Source: Tissierellaceae bacterium (lineage in GTDB: Bacteria; Bacillota; Clostridia; Tissierellales; Tissierellaceae). Taken from it: a DNA stretch of 64,000 nucleotides. The notes beneath the pieces are model-generated. The model saw only the letters and a list, made by a program, of their open reading frames with translations. It did no database searches and had not been told where the DNA came from. Position numbers and translations under genes: made by a program. The stretch lies in the NCBI GenBank assembly GCA_023229175.1, contig JALNZV010000004.1, positions 1-64,000 of the forward strand, written 5' to 3'. Below, one piece after another: positions 50,451 through 60,055 of this stretch (its first letter is position 1; each line of letters opens with the position of its first letter).

Positions 50451-51086
50451 GTGAAAGGGCTTATAGTATCAAATGGCAATATCAATAACCACCATATATT
50501 AAAAGATATAGCAATGAATGTCGATTTTATCATATGTGCCGATGGAGGTATACAACATCTAATCAACATTGATGTAATTCCTGATTTAGTAATAGGCGAT
50601 TTAGATTCCATAAATCAAGATGGATTGGATTTTATTAGGGATAAAGATATACCTGTAAATAAATTTCCAGCAATTAAGGACAAAACAGATACGGATTTAG
50701 CTGTGGAATATTTTATTGATAAAAGTTATAATGAGATTATTTTCATGGGTGTTACTGGTACAAGGCTAGATCACACATTGTCAAATATTCTCCTATTGAA
50801 TAATTTACACGGGATTGGAATCAAAGCTAAAATAATCGACGACAATAATATAATCCAATTAGTTGACGATTATCTGGAGCTGAAATACCTTGAGGGGCAT
50901 TACGTATCCCTTATACCCTTAACCGAAGAGGGCATTGTCGTAACATTAAAAGGTTTTTTCTATAATTTAGATAGTGAAACCATGGAATTTGGTTCAACTT
51001 TTGGAATAAGCAACAAAATAGTTGATGACTTTGGCAGTATAAAAATACACAGTGGGAAATCACTTGTATTTCTTTCAAGGGATTAG
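50451..51086 (+). CDS. thiN: Thiamine pyrophosphokinase
   Basis: Converts thiamine to TPP with ATP. IICADGGIQHL, PDLVIGDLDSI, DKTDTDLAVEYF and GVTGTRLDHTLSNI are the family motifs. GTG 50,451, 13 bp after thiT and hence also under the riboswitch: uptake and activation are controlled together. Confidence 0.95.
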   Translation: MKGLIVSNGNINNHHILKDIAMNVDFIICADGGIQHLINIDVIPDLVIGDLDSINQDGLDFIRDKDIPVNKFPAIKDKTDTDLAVEYFIDKSYNEIIFMGVTGTRLDHTLSNILLLNNLHGIGIKAKIIDDNNIIQLVDDYLELKYLEGHYVSLIPLTEEGIVVTLKGFFYNLDSETMEFGSTFGISNKIVDDFGSIKIHSGKSLVFLSRD

Positions 51087-51161
51087 AACAGAAAATCAAT
51101 TTATAGTAACGAATTTCCCCCCAGCTGAATAGAATATTACAAATGGTGGGGGGTGCTGCAA

Positions 51162-51332
51162 ATGAGGAGATACTATTATAGATATAGGCAAAAAACAAAA
51201 AAAATAATAGGTACAACACTTTGTATTATTGGCTTTATAATAATTATATACTATTTGCCTATTGAATTAATACTTTTAATAATAGGAGTGGGCCTTCTGA
51301 TAATGGGAGGGTTAATTTTAAAAATAAAATAA
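51162..51332 (+). CDS. Small two-helix membrane protein (56 residues)
   Basis: ATG 51,162 behind a G-rich SD (GGTGGGGGGTG). Basic aromatic N-terminus (RRYYYRYRQKTKK), then two hydrophobic segments and stop TAA 51,330. Too small to assign; similar short proteins are seen in this position in Clostridia. Coding by SD, charge distribution and clean hydrophobic pattern. Confidence 0.6.
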   Translation: MRRYYYRYRQKTKKIIGTTLCIIGFIIIIYYLPIELILLIIGVGLLIMGGLILKIK

Positions 51333-51369
51333 GGCTACCATAGTAATTAAAATGGCGGGCCTTATTTTC
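51327..51369. terminator. Terminator between small membrane protein and rpmB
   Basis: AATAAGGC pairs with GCCTTATT, followed on the plus strand by TTCTTTTATT. On the minus strand the same stem can end rpmB transcripts. Confidence 0.6.
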
Positions 51370-51383
51370 TTTTATTAAGAGAA

Positions 51384-51575
51384 CTACAACGCTCTTTCAA
51401 CATATCCAGATCTTAGGCATCTAGTACATACATTAATTCTTTTGGTTTGCCCATTGACTACAGCTCTTACTCTTCTAATATTAGGGGACCAACTTCTAGA
51501 ACTCTTTTTATTTGAGAAAGTAACCTTATTTCCGAATACCTTGCCTTTTCCACAAACTTCACAAAATCTCGCCAT
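51384..51575 (-). CDS. rpmB: 50S ribosomal protein L28
   Basis: 63-residue L28 with zinc-ribbon cysteines (CEVCGKG at the N-terminus, CTRCLRSG near the C-terminus), the Zn-binding paralogue type. NKVTFSNKKSSRSWSPNIRRVRAVVNGQ is typical. Start ATG at 51,575 with SD GGAGG; the frame extends upstream by three codons without an SD. Confidence 0.95.
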   Translation of the reverse strand: MARFCEVCGKGKVFGNKVTFSNKKSSRSWSPNIRRVRAVVNGQTKRINVCTRCLRSGYVERAL

Positions 51576-51645
51576 GAAAAACACCTCCTTAATCGACAGC
51601 TGAATAATCTTAAAGTATAATTACATTTTCGCAGCAACACATTAT

Positions 51646-51675
51646 ATTTTAACACAATATTCTATATAAATGCAA
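51646..51675 (-). promoter_or_regulatory. rpmB promoter
   Basis: On the minus strand TTGCAT (51,675-51,670) and TAAAAT (51,651-51,646) with an 18-bp spacer. Divergent from the yloU promoter. Confidence 0.55.
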
Positions 51676-51714
51676 GATAAAGAATTATTATATTAGAAAT
51701 TACAAAGGATATAG

Positions 51715-51743
51715 TTGAACAATTAGCATAATTAAGGTAAAAT
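51715..51743 (+). promoter_or_regulatory. Promoter of the yloU operon
   Basis: TTGAAC (51,715-51,720) and TAAAAT (51,738-51,743), 17-bp spacer, 42 bp before the first ATG. Confidence 0.6.
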
Positions 51744-51785
51744 ATAGAATATGGTATATGTAAATATAAGAGGAGGCGATTGTAA

Positions 51786-52142
51786 ATGCCAGCCAAAACC
51801 AGCAACGAATTCGGAACTATAAGTATTGACGACAATGTTTTGGAAACATTAGCCGGTATTTCAGCCATGGAAAGCTATGGCATAGTAGGTATGGCTTCCA
51901 AAAGTGCGGCAGATGGACTATTTGAGCTTCTCAAGTGGGATTATTTGTCAAAAGGCGTGAAAGTATATTCTAAAGATGGCGTTTTAACTATTGACTTACA
52001 CGTAATACTAGAATACGGTGTAAATATTTCCGTAGTGGCAGAAAACATTATTGATAGGGTTAAGTTCAATCTGGAAAACTTTACTGGTCTAAAAATAGAC
52101 AAAATAAATGTGCATGTACAAGGAATTAGAGTAGAAAAGTAG
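51786..52142 (+). CDS. Asp23/Gls24-family envelope stress protein (YloU)
   Basis: A 118-residue protein with GTISIDDNVLETLAGISAMESYGIVGMAS and VDLHVILEYGVNISVVAENIIDRVKFNLENFTGLKIDKINVHVQGI, the Asp23 signature. Conserved partner of the DAK2/FakA gene 18 bp downstream. Exact function unknown. Confidence 0.93.
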   Translation: MPAKTSNEFGTISIDDNVLETLAGISAMESYGIVGMASKSAADGLFELLKWDYLSKGVKVYSKDGVLTIDLHVILEYGVNISVVAENIIDRVKFNLENFTGLKIDKINVHVQGIRVEK

Positions 52143-52160
52143 TTTAAGGAGGTACAACAA

Positions 52161-53786
52161 TTGAAAATAGAGATACTAGATGGAGCAATGCTTAAAAAAG
52201 CTCTCGTTGGGGCAGCAAAGTTCCTAGAAGATAACAAGGAGGAAGTAAACTCCTTAAATGTTTTTCCTGTTCCTGATGGAGATACAGGTACAAATATGTC
52301 TTTAACCGTTAATTCTGCGATAAAGCAAGGACTTAACCTAGATGATGACAGCGTGTCAAAAATTGCTTTAGCCGCCTCACATGGCTCTCTGATGGGTGCA
52401 AGGGGCAACTCTGGAGTTATACTGTCACAACTTTTTCGAGGTTTTGCCAATGGTTTAGAAGACAGAAAGACTGCAGATACCAAAGTAATTGCAAATGCCT
52501 TTAAACAGGCAGCAGATACGGCATATAAGGCGGTAATGAAACCCACAGAGGGCACAATATTGACTGTAGCTAGAGAATGTGCGGAATTTGCCATGTCTAT
52601 TTCCAAGGAAGACAAAGATATATTAGGTTTTCTTAAAAGAACCATAGATTACGGCGAGACTGTTCTGGAAAAAACTCCAGAAATGCTTCCAGTATTGAAG
52701 CAGGCTGGTGTTGTAGATGCAGGAGGCAAAGGATTATTATATGTTCTCCTAGGTGCATACTATGCCCTATCTGGAAAAGAAATCATCGCTATAGATATCG
52801 AGGAGATAGATAAAGAACCAGAAATTCGCCACGCAGGTGAACATTTAGACACTGACGATATTAAATTTGCATATTGTACCGAATTTATCATAAATACTGA
52901 TTACAAGGATGTTGAATCTTTCAGGGAAGAACTTTCAGCCTTTGGGGATTCTTTAATGGCGGTTGGCGGTGAGGGATTAATTAAGGTACATATTCATACA
53001 AATAATCCTGGAACCGTAATGGAGCGTGCTCTAGAGCTTGGTGAATTGACAGATATTAAAATTGACAATATGAAATATCAACATGAAGAGATATTATTAA
53101 AATCGGGCACAGCAGAGTACAGCATCGACAAACCATATTCTTTTATATCAATTTCTGCAGGGGAGGGAATTGATGCGATATTTAAGGATTTGAATGTAGA
53201 TGTTCTTGTAGCCGGGGGCCAAACCATGAATCCAAGCACTGAAGATATAATAAAGGCCATTGATAAAACTACAGGTGAAAACATCTTTATATTTCCCAAC
53301 AACAGCAACATAATATTAGCTGCAGAACAAGCAAAAGAACTTAGCAATAGAAATATAATTGTGATCCCGTCCAAGACAATTCCTCAAGGGATCTCGGCAT
53401 TATTGTCCTTTAATGAATTGAAAACATCAGAAGAAAATATTGACGAAATGATGGAATCTATCAAGAACGTAAAAACAGGTCAGGTTACCTATTCCGTAAG
53501 GGATACAGAATTTAACAATACAAAGATAAACAAGGACGATATAATTGGAATTTTCGAAGACAATATCGTATCCAGCGGTAAAGATATTAATACTGTCTCC
53601 ACAAGACTTATTGAAAATATGATAGATGAAGATACATCATTAGTTACCATATTATATGGAAATGATATAACTTACGAGTTTGCCAAGGACCTAGAAGAAC
53701 AATTATCAGAAGAATATGATGATATCGATATCGAGTTAATATACGGAGGTCAACCCATATACTATTATATTTTTTCAGTGGAATAA
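52161..53786 (+). CDS. fakA: Fatty acid kinase subunit FakA / DAK2-domain protein (YloV)
   Basis: 541 residues. N-terminal DhaL-like ATP domain with NVFPVPDGDTGTNMSLT (metal-binding Asp cluster) and SHGSLMGARGNSGVILSQ; a middle domain; and a DegV-like C-terminal half. FakA phosphorylates acyl groups carried by FakB, feeding PlsX-PlsY phospholipid synthesis; plsX is at 62,135. TTG 52,161 with SD AAGGAGG. Confidence 0.92.
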   Translation: MKIEILDGAMLKKALVGAAKFLEDNKEEVNSLNVFPVPDGDTGTNMSLTVNSAIKQGLNLDDDSVSKIALAASHGSLMGARGNSGVILSQLFRGFANGLEDRKTADTKVIANAFKQAADTAYKAVMKPTEGTILTVARECAEFAMSISKEDKDILGFLKRTIDYGETVLEKTPEMLPVLKQAGVVDAGGKGLLYVLLGAYYALSGKEIIAIDIEEIDKEPEIRHAGEHLDTDDIKFAYCTEFIINTDYKDVESFREELSAFGDSLMAVGGEGLIKVHIHTNNPGTVMERALELGELTDIKIDNMKYQHEEILLKSGTAEYSIDKPYSFISISAGEGIDAIFKDLNVDVLVAGGQTMNPSTEDIIKAIDKTTGENIFIFPNNSNIILAAEQAKELSNRNIIVIPSKTIPQGISALLSFNELKTSEENIDEMMESIKNVKTGQVTYSVRDTEFNNTKINKDDIIGIFEDNIVSSGKDINTVSTRLIENMIDEDTSLVTILYGNDITYEFAKDLEEQLSEEYDDIDIELIYGGQPIYYYIFSVE

Positions 53787-53788
53787 AT

Positions 53789-53812
53789 ACCCTGCCCTTG
53801 GTAGGGTTTTTT
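53789..53812 (+). terminator. Terminator after fakA
   Basis: ACCCTGCC pairs with GGTAGGGT (one G-U) around CTT, followed by TTTTT. Confidence 0.75.
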
Positions 53813-53837
53813 AATATCATGTAATGGAGGAATTGCT

Positions 53838-55898
53838 ATGGGATATTTATCGACAAATATTCAATACTTAAAAGGTGTTGGGCCAAAAAGGGCTGCTAGA
53901 TTGAGAAAATTGAATATAAATACTATTGAAGACTTACTGTACCACATACCTAGGGATTATGATGACAGGTCATCATTTAAATCCATAAGAGAATGTGTTG
54001 CTGGAGAAAAAACTAGTTTAGAAGTAGAGGTGATTGGGGAACCAATAGTGTTAAGGCCTAGGAGAGGATTATCAATTTTGAAAGTTCCCGTCAAGGATGA
54101 CTCTTACAATGGATATTTGACTTGGTTTAACCAAGAATACCTTAAGGAAAAATTTACTTATGGAGATAAATACGTAGTTAATGGCAAAATAAATAAAAGG
54201 GGCTATGAGGTACAAATTATGAACCCTGCTTTTGAAAAGGCTAATCTAAAGGATAAGGTTGGAAGAATTATGCCAATCTATAGGTTAACTGAAGGGTTAA
54301 GCAACAATGAACTAATCAAAATTATAGATAGAGCAATTAAAGACTCAGTGAATTATATAGGTGAATTTTTGCCAAATGAAATAATTCAACGAAATAATCT
54401 TTTGAGTTTAAAAGATGCCTTGCTAAATATTCACTTTCCTCAATCTAAAGAATTATTGGTCAAAGCAAAAAAAAGGTTATCCTTTCAAGAATTATTAGTA
54501 TTGCAAACAGGGCTATCTATCATGAAAAGAAAATCCATGGATGAAAAAGATGGAATTATTTTTGAAAAAGTAATGGAAATAAATAGCTTTTTAAAAGACC
54601 TGCCCTTTGAATTAACTAAGGCACAAAGGGTTGTGTTTTCGGAAATTGAGGTAGATATGGGCCTTGATAGACAAATGAATAGACTCGTTCAAGGCGATGT
54701 AGGTTCAGGAAAAACAATAGTAGGAATACTTGCCATGTATAGAGCTATTAAATCTGGATATCAGGCTGTAATGATGGCTCCAACTGAAATATTAGCTGTT
54801 CAACACTTTGAAACTTTAAGTAAATATTTTTCTAATTACGACATAAAGGTAGAATTATTAGTTGGAAGTATTTCACCAAAAAAGAAAGAAGAGGTATTGT
54901 CTGGGTTAAAAAATGGTTTAATTCAAGCTTTGGTAGGAACTCACGCCATCATACAAGATAATGTGGAATTTTACAATTTAGGTTTAGCAATTACAGATGA
55001 ACAACACAGGTTCGGCGTTAGACAACGGGCAATATTAAATAAGAAGGGAAATAACCCTGATATTATAGTTATGACAGCTACGCCTATACCTAGAACCTTA
55101 GCATTAATTTTGTATGGTGATTTAGATATATCCATAATCAATGAATTACCGCCAGGTAGGAAGGAAATAGAAACCTATGCAGTCGGTCCAGAATTAATCG
55201 AAAGGACGAATAAATTCATTGAAAAACAAATTATGGAAGGAAGACAAGCCTATATAGTTTGTCCTTTGATAGAAGAAAATGACACATTGGCAATTAAGGC
55301 CGCAGAGGATTTATATATGGATTTTAGAGATAATGTATTTAAAAAGTTTAGGGTCGGGCTACTACATGGAAAAATGAAAGCCAATGATAAAGATGAAGTA
55401 ATGGAGGATTTTAAAAATCATAATATTGATATTTTAGTGTCTACAACTGTAATAGAGGTGGGTGTAAATGTACCAAACGCTAATATTATGGTTGTTTACA
55501 ATGCTGAAAGATTTGGATTGGCACAGCTTCATCAATTAAGGGGAAGGGTAGGCAGAGGAGAATTTCAATCCTATTGTATTTTGATTAACGAAAGTAAAAG
55601 CAAAATATCCAGAGAAAGGATGAGAATTTTACAAAGTACTACTGATGGATTTATAATATCTGAAAGGGATTTAGAACTTAGGGGTCCTGGAGAATTTTTT
55701 GGCACAAAACAGCATGGGCTTCCCGAGCTAAGAGTTGCAAATCTTTTTTCTGATATGGATATTTTGAAAATAGCTCAAAAGGAATCTATCGAAATATTGA
55801 AATCTTCGCCAATCCTAGAAAAGGATATATATAAGGGCATAAAAAATGAACTAAAAAAGATGTTTAAGGATTCTGGAGAGAATTTAATATTTAATTAA
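53838..55898 (+). CDS. recG: ATP-dependent DNA helicase RecG
   Basis: Branch-migration helicase for fork reversal. 686 residues: N-terminal wedge/OB domain (YLKGVGPKRAARLRKLNI, YHIPRDYDDRS), Walker A QGDVGSGKTIVG, DEQHRFG, MTATPIPRTL, and the C-terminal TRG region (HQLRGRVGRGEFQSYC, RDLELRGPGEFFGTKQHG). Confidence 0.96.
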   Translation: MGYLSTNIQYLKGVGPKRAARLRKLNINTIEDLLYHIPRDYDDRSSFKSIRECVAGEKTSLEVEVIGEPIVLRPRRGLSILKVPVKDDSYNGYLTWFNQEYLKEKFTYGDKYVVNGKINKRGYEVQIMNPAFEKANLKDKVGRIMPIYRLTEGLSNNELIKIIDRAIKDSVNYIGEFLPNEIIQRNNLLSLKDALLNIHFPQSKELLVKAKKRLSFQELLVLQTGLSIMKRKSMDEKDGIIFEKVMEINSFLKDLPFELTKAQRVVFSEIEVDMGLDRQMNRLVQGDVGSGKTIVGILAMYRAIKSGYQAVMMAPTEILAVQHFETLSKYFSNYDIKVELLVGSISPKKKEEVLSGLKNGLIQALVGTHAIIQDNVEFYNLGLAITDEQHRFGVRQRAILNKKGNNPDIIVMTATPIPRTLALILYGDLDISIINELPPGRKEIETYAVGPELIERTNKFIEKQIMEGRQAYIVCPLIEENDTLAIKAAEDLYMDFRDNVFKKFRVGLLHGKMKANDKDEVMEDFKNHNIDILVSTTVIEVGVNVPNANIMVVYNAERFGLAQLHQLRGRVGRGEFQSYCILINESKSKISRERMRILQSTTDGFIISERDLELRGPGEFFGTKQHGLPELRVANLFSDMDILKIAQKESIEILKSSPILEKDIYKGIKNELKKMFKDSGENLIFN

Positions 55899-55959
55899 TA
55901 TTGATACAAAACTAATAAATGTGGTAAGATATCGATGTAATATATAAGGAGGTAGACTT

Positions 55960-56514
55960 TTGAGGGTTGTTTCAGGAACTAGGAAAGGACATAAATTGAA
56001 AGTTTCAAAGGGACTAGACGTGAGGCCAACTGAAGATAGAATAAAAGAATCTCTTTTTAACATACTTGGAACAATAAATTCGGATTCCATGGTTTTAGAT
56101 GCATTTGGCGGAAGCGGTTCTATTGGAATTGAATTTTTGAGCAGGGGAGCAAAACATTGTGTATTTATAGACAACAATAAGAAAAGTATAGAAATTATTA
56201 AGGAAAATTTAAATCATACAAGATTTCTTGAAAAAAGCACTGTTTATCATGGAGACGTTTTTCGTTTATTAGGTTTTTTACGAAAAAAGAACTTTTTATT
56301 TGATTATATTTATATTGATCCCCCCTTTGGAGAGGGGCTTACACACAAAATGTTACATTATATTAACAAAGAGGATATTTTGAAAGAACAGGGTAGAGTT
56401 ATAGTAGAGCATGAATCGAAATTAATACTAGAAGATTCATTACTAAATTTTTCAACTGTGGATAAAAGAGAATACGGCAGCAAAACAATAACTTTTTATA
56501 AGAAGAAAATCTAG
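55960..56514 (+). CDS. rsmD: 16S rRNA (guanine-966-N2)-methyltransferase RsmD
   Basis: 184-residue AdoMet enzyme: VVSGTRKGHKLKV, RPTEDRIKESLFNIL, LDAFGGSGSIGIE and the catalytic IDPPFGEG. TTG 55,960 with SD AAGGAGG. Directly before coaD, the usual pairing. Confidence 0.95.
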   Translation: MRVVSGTRKGHKLKVSKGLDVRPTEDRIKESLFNILGTINSDSMVLDAFGGSGSIGIEFLSRGAKHCVFIDNNKKSIEIIKENLNHTRFLEKSTVYHGDVFRLLGFLRKKNFLFDYIYIDPPFGEGLTHKMLHYINKEDILKEQGRVIVEHESKLILEDSLLNFSTVDKREYGSKTITFYKKKI

Positions 56515-56524
56515 GGGGAATATT

Positions 56525-57007
56525 ATGAAAGCTATTTATCCAGGAAGTTTTGATCCTGCTACTTATGGACATTTAGATATTATTGAGAGGGCTGCAGAAA
56601 AGATGGATCATCTAATCGTAGCAGTTTTGGACAACCCATCTAAGAATAGCCTTTTCTCTATTAACGAAAGAATAGGATTGCTTAAGGAAGTGACAAAACA
56701 CTTATCTAATGTGGAAATTGACTACTTTTCGGGCCTTTTGTCTGATTACGCCAGTAGAAGAGAGTGCTATAATATGGTTAGGGGTCTAAGGGCTGTTTCA
56801 GATTTTGAATACGAAATGCAAATGGCTCTGGTAAATAGAAGCTTAAATCCTAAAATAGAGACATTTTTTATGGCATCTGACAACAAATATGCTTATTTAA
56901 GTTCTAGTATTGTGAAAGAAATTGCAAAATTTGGCGGAAGTATTACACATTTTGTTCCAAAAGCTGTAGAAAATGCACTAAAAGAAAAATATGAAGGGAG
57001 AAAATAG
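56525..57007 (+). CDS. coaD: Phosphopantetheine adenylyltransferase
   Basis: Fourth step of CoA synthesis. YPGSFDPATYGHLDII (nucleotidyltransferase TxGH variant), NPSKNSLFSINERIGLL, VRGLRAVSDFEYEMQMA and YLSSSIVKEIAKFGG. 160 residues. Confidence 0.96.
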   Translation: MKAIYPGSFDPATYGHLDIIERAAEKMDHLIVAVLDNPSKNSLFSINERIGLLKEVTKHLSNVEIDYFSGLLSDYASRRECYNMVRGLRAVSDFEYEMQMALVNRSLNPKIETFFMASDNKYAYLSSSIVKEIAKFGGSITHFVPKAVENALKEKYEGRK

Positions 57008-57008
57008 T

Positions 57009-57455
57009 ATGGAAGTATTGAGATTAATTGATGAAATTGAAGATATTGTTGAGGCAGGGACTACTGTACCCTTTTCTGGAAAAGTTATGGTCGATAGATT
57101 TGAAATATTAGAGATAATAAAAGAGATAAGAATAAAATTGCCAGATGAGATTAAACAAGCAGCCTGGATTAAAGATGAAAGACAGCGAATATTGGCCCAA
57201 GCACAAAAAGATGCTGATACTTTGCTTGAGGAAGCGGAATATAAATTAGAGGAATTAATTGATGAAGAAGAGATTACTAAAAAAGCAAACTCTCGGGCAG
57301 ATGAAATTGTATCTAGAGCCCAAATCAATGCCAAAGAAATTCGCTTAGGTGCCCTTGATTATGCAGACACAATATTAGAAGAAACTCAAGAAAATTTAAA
57401 AGAAGTGATACAGCTTTTAAACGAAAACAGAAAGGAACTAAGGGGAACTAACTAG
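57009..57455 (+). CDS. Coiled-coil protein (ATP synthase B/DivIVA-like)
   Basis: A 148-residue, almost entirely helical and acidic protein with KVMVDRFEILEIIKEIRIKLPDEIKQA followed by a long Ala/Glu-rich coiled coil (QKDADTLLEEAEYKLEELIDEEE, KANSRADEIVSRAQINAKEI). Automatic annotation often calls these ATPase or F0 subunit B-like. It starts 1 bp after coaD. It may have a structural or division role; not established. Confidence 0.8.
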   Translation: MEVLRLIDEIEDIVEAGTTVPFSGKVMVDRFEILEIIKEIRIKLPDEIKQAAWIKDERQRILAQAQKDADTLLEEAEYKLEELIDEEEITKKANSRADEIVSRAQINAKEIRLGALDYADTILEETQENLKEVIQLLNENRKELRGTN

Positions 57456-57456
57456 A

Positions 57457-58656
57457 TTAACTAAAAACAAAAGAAACGGCACAGACTATAAAAATAAATA
57501 AAAAGCTGAATAGAGCTAGTTTACTAGCACTTAGAAGAATAGAAAACCAGTTCATTAAACTATATGTCGTACTGGCATATGGATAATTGTATGTGGCTGG
57601 GTATACATAGTCCTTATACATAGTAATATATAAGACATAGCTTATGATAGAAGATAATAGACCGTGTAACATCTTTGATAAGGTGAACAGTTTTAGATTT
57701 AGATCAGTACGTTTTAAAAAGTTCATTGCTTGGCTATGCACTGACAAACCTCCCCATCCAATTATAAAATTTATTACTATTATTTTATTGAGGATATTAA
57801 TATTAGAGTAAGCAATAACTTTACAGCCTAAAGTCATTTCGAATATACCAACTACAATTCCTTTTAGCAATTCGTTTTCTGCTGAGAATAATTTGCTTAA
57901 AAAAACTAAGGATTGATTTATAATACCCATATTAAAAAGTATTTCTACGACGACTGAATAAAAAATTACTATGCCTCCTATTAATAATATGGTGTCCATA
58001 CTTTCTTTAATACTAATAGTTATTAAGGAGCTTATGGATTTTCTTGTTTTTAGCCATTGATTAATAGATATATTAATATTTTTATAATACATTTTCGCAT
58101 TAAAATATTTTTTGTTGGAAACAGCATCGTATTTATAAAACCGAAAAACTAGTCCTAAGATAATAATTGAAATATAGTGAGGTAATATGATTAGTGGACC
58201 TAAATTTGAGTCTTTAAGCATTCCAATGGCTACTGCACCCAACATAAATATTGGGCCGGAAGTACTTGTAAAACAAAGTAACCTATTTCCTTCTATTTGT
58301 GTTATTAAATTTTTCTCTCTCAATCTTGATGTTAATTTTGAACCAACGGGATATCCAGACAACATGGACATGGAAAGAGGAAAGATTCCTTCTCCAGGAG
58401 TATTAAAAATCGGCCTCATAAGAGGGCTTAATATTTTTCCGATTATATCGATAAATCCCAATGAAATCAATAATTCTGAAATAATAAAAAAAGGCAGCAA
58501 AGAAGGCAAAATGACGTTAAACCACATAAGAGCCCCTTGGCTGGCAGATTGTATAGATACTAAGGGATTAGATATTATTCCCTGGAGGATTATTAAAAGC
58601 ACAAATAAAAAAGGAATTTTCGAGTAATACTTTTTTTTGATTGGCCTAATATTCAT
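57457..58656 (-). CDS. ylbJ: Sporulation integral membrane protein YlbJ
   Basis: A 399-residue polytopic protein of the nucleoside-recognition (Gate) family: IIPSLLPFFIISELLISLG-type segment, FNTPGEGIFPLSMSMLSGYPVGSKLTSRL, FTSTSGPIFMLGAVAIGML and GIFEMTLGCK. Matches YlbJ, needed for spore cortex in Bacillus, and supports a spore former. Ends 2 bp from the convergent coiled-coil gene. Confidence 0.9.
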   Translation of the reverse strand: MNIRPIKKKYYSKIPFLFVLLIILQGIISNPLVSIQSASQGALMWFNVILPSLLPFFIISELLISLGFIDIIGKILSPLMRPIFNTPGEGIFPLSMSMLSGYPVGSKLTSRLREKNLITQIEGNRLLCFTSTSGPIFMLGAVAIGMLKDSNLGPLIILPHYISIIILGLVFRFYKYDAVSNKKYFNAKMYYKNINISINQWLKTRKSISSLITISIKESMDTILLIGGIVIFYSVVVEILFNMGIINQSLVFLSKLFSAENELLKGIVVGIFEMTLGCKVIAYSNINILNKIIVINFIIGWGGLSVHSQAMNFLKRTDLNLKLFTLSKMLHGLLSSIISYVLYITMYKDYVYPATYNYPYASTTYSLMNWFSILLSASKLALFSFLFIFIVCAVSFVFS

Positions 58657-58704
58657 TTTATCACCTAAAACAATTCTATGTCAATAAAATGAATTATATG
58701 ATTT

Positions 58705-59949
58705 CTATTTAATGTATGGAGAAATGTAGTAATCCATATTAGAAAGAGAACTTTTATTTTCCAGAACCATGAAAAATATATCTGTTGCTCTTTTGTCGTA
58801 ATCAATGGCCTTACCTAGAGCATTGTTTTTATAGCGATTGAAATCTGCAAACTTTGTGACAATAGGTATAGAAGAATTATTTTTTATTTCACTTAAAAGT
58901 CTGATGCCCTTTTGATTAGAGGCGAGTACCCGAATATATTGCGGGTATGATGTATATAAATCTTTAAAGGTATGTTTATCCAGTTGATTAAGCAAATGAA
59001 TTAAAATTCTTTGGATACGCGTCCTTGGGTACCTCTTTGTGACAACATTGTCAATCAAGACCTTAACATTGTTAAGCTTATGACTATATTTTTGGAACCT
59101 GTTTTCTAGTCCTGTTTCCATATCTAATATATTTTGCAAGACTTTTTTGTCGGCGGTTCTAAGCAAGTAAAAAAGAATCTGGCCATAGTTGTCTAAATAA
59201 TTAAAGGAACCATATCTATTAAAATACTCAGTTATATGATTAAAAGTTTCAAGGGGCACGAGGTTTTTTATACTTTCTATACCATATCTTTCAATGGAAC
59301 TTCTAATGGCTGTGGCACTGGCAAATCCCATAGAGATAGCTTTATCTTTATATTGACTTCCAGATCTTTTTATAGTAATGGGATTGATTTTAGAGCCAAT
59401 TGTCAATAGTGCCTTTAAGTATTCAATTCCTAAAATATTATTTGACTTATTTAATAAATCCTTATAATCGTATTGAATATTAGAGAAATTTATATTAATA
59501 TATTCTTCTATGGCATTACTTCTAGCCACCGAAAATGAAAGTCCTTTAGATAAATAGAATTTCAGCCTCTTTTTAAAGTATAAAGGTTCTTCAACGAGTA
59601 TCTTAGCTATATCGCTTAAGGGCTCTATTTCACCAACCTCACTGCCAAATGATATATAATCGACTATATTTAAGGAATCCAATAATTTTATTCCGCCGTA
59701 TGCAAATAATTCTGCACTTTGGGTTGAAAATATAAAGGGTAATTCCAATACAAGATCTACACCGTTATCTATTGCCATTTTGGCCTTTGTCCATTTATCG
59801 ACAAAGGATGGCTCACCTCTTTGTAAAAAGGAACCGCTCATAATTGCAATGGAATAGTCTGCTTTTGATTTCATAATAGATTGTTCTAGGTGGTATTTGT
59901 GACCATAATGAAAGGGATTGTATTCCGTTATTAATCCTACTACTGTCAT
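58705..59949 (-). CDS. tmcAL: tRNA(Met) cytidine acetate ligase TmcAL
   Basis: Nucleotidyltransferase-fold enzyme that makes N4-acetylcytidine in the elongator tRNA-Met anticodon. VGLITEYNPFHYGHKYHLEQS, IMSGSFLQRGEPSFVDKWTKAKMA, ELPFIFSTQSAELFAYGGI, FGSEVGE, and FASATAIRSSI. ATG 59,949 with SD GGAGG is used; the frame extends 25 codons upstream without support. Confidence 0.94.
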   Translation of the reverse strand: MTVVGLITEYNPFHYGHKYHLEQSIMKSKADYSIAIMSGSFLQRGEPSFVDKWTKAKMAIDNGVDLVLELPFIFSTQSAELFAYGGIKLLDSLNIVDYISFGSEVGEIEPLSDIAKILVEEPLYFKKRLKFYLSKGLSFSVARSNAIEEYININFSNIQYDYKDLLNKSNNILGIEYLKALLTIGSKINPITIKRSGSQYKDKAISMGFASATAIRSSIERYGIESIKNLVPLETFNHITEYFNRYGSFNYLDNYGQILFYLLRTADKKVLQNILDMETGLENRFQKYSHKLNNVKVLIDNVVTKRYPRTRIQRILIHLLNQLDKHTFKDLYTSYPQYIRVLASNQKGIRLLSEIKNNSSIPIVTKFADFNRYKNNALGKAIDYDKRATDIFFMVLENKSSLSNMDYYISPYIK

Positions 59950-60055
59950 GATTACCTCCAAAAATGTTTTTTCTTTAATTATATCATGTTGATTTTTTAA
60001 CACAAATATAATATTATTAAACATAGGAGTAAATGAATTTATAGGAGGAAATAAA

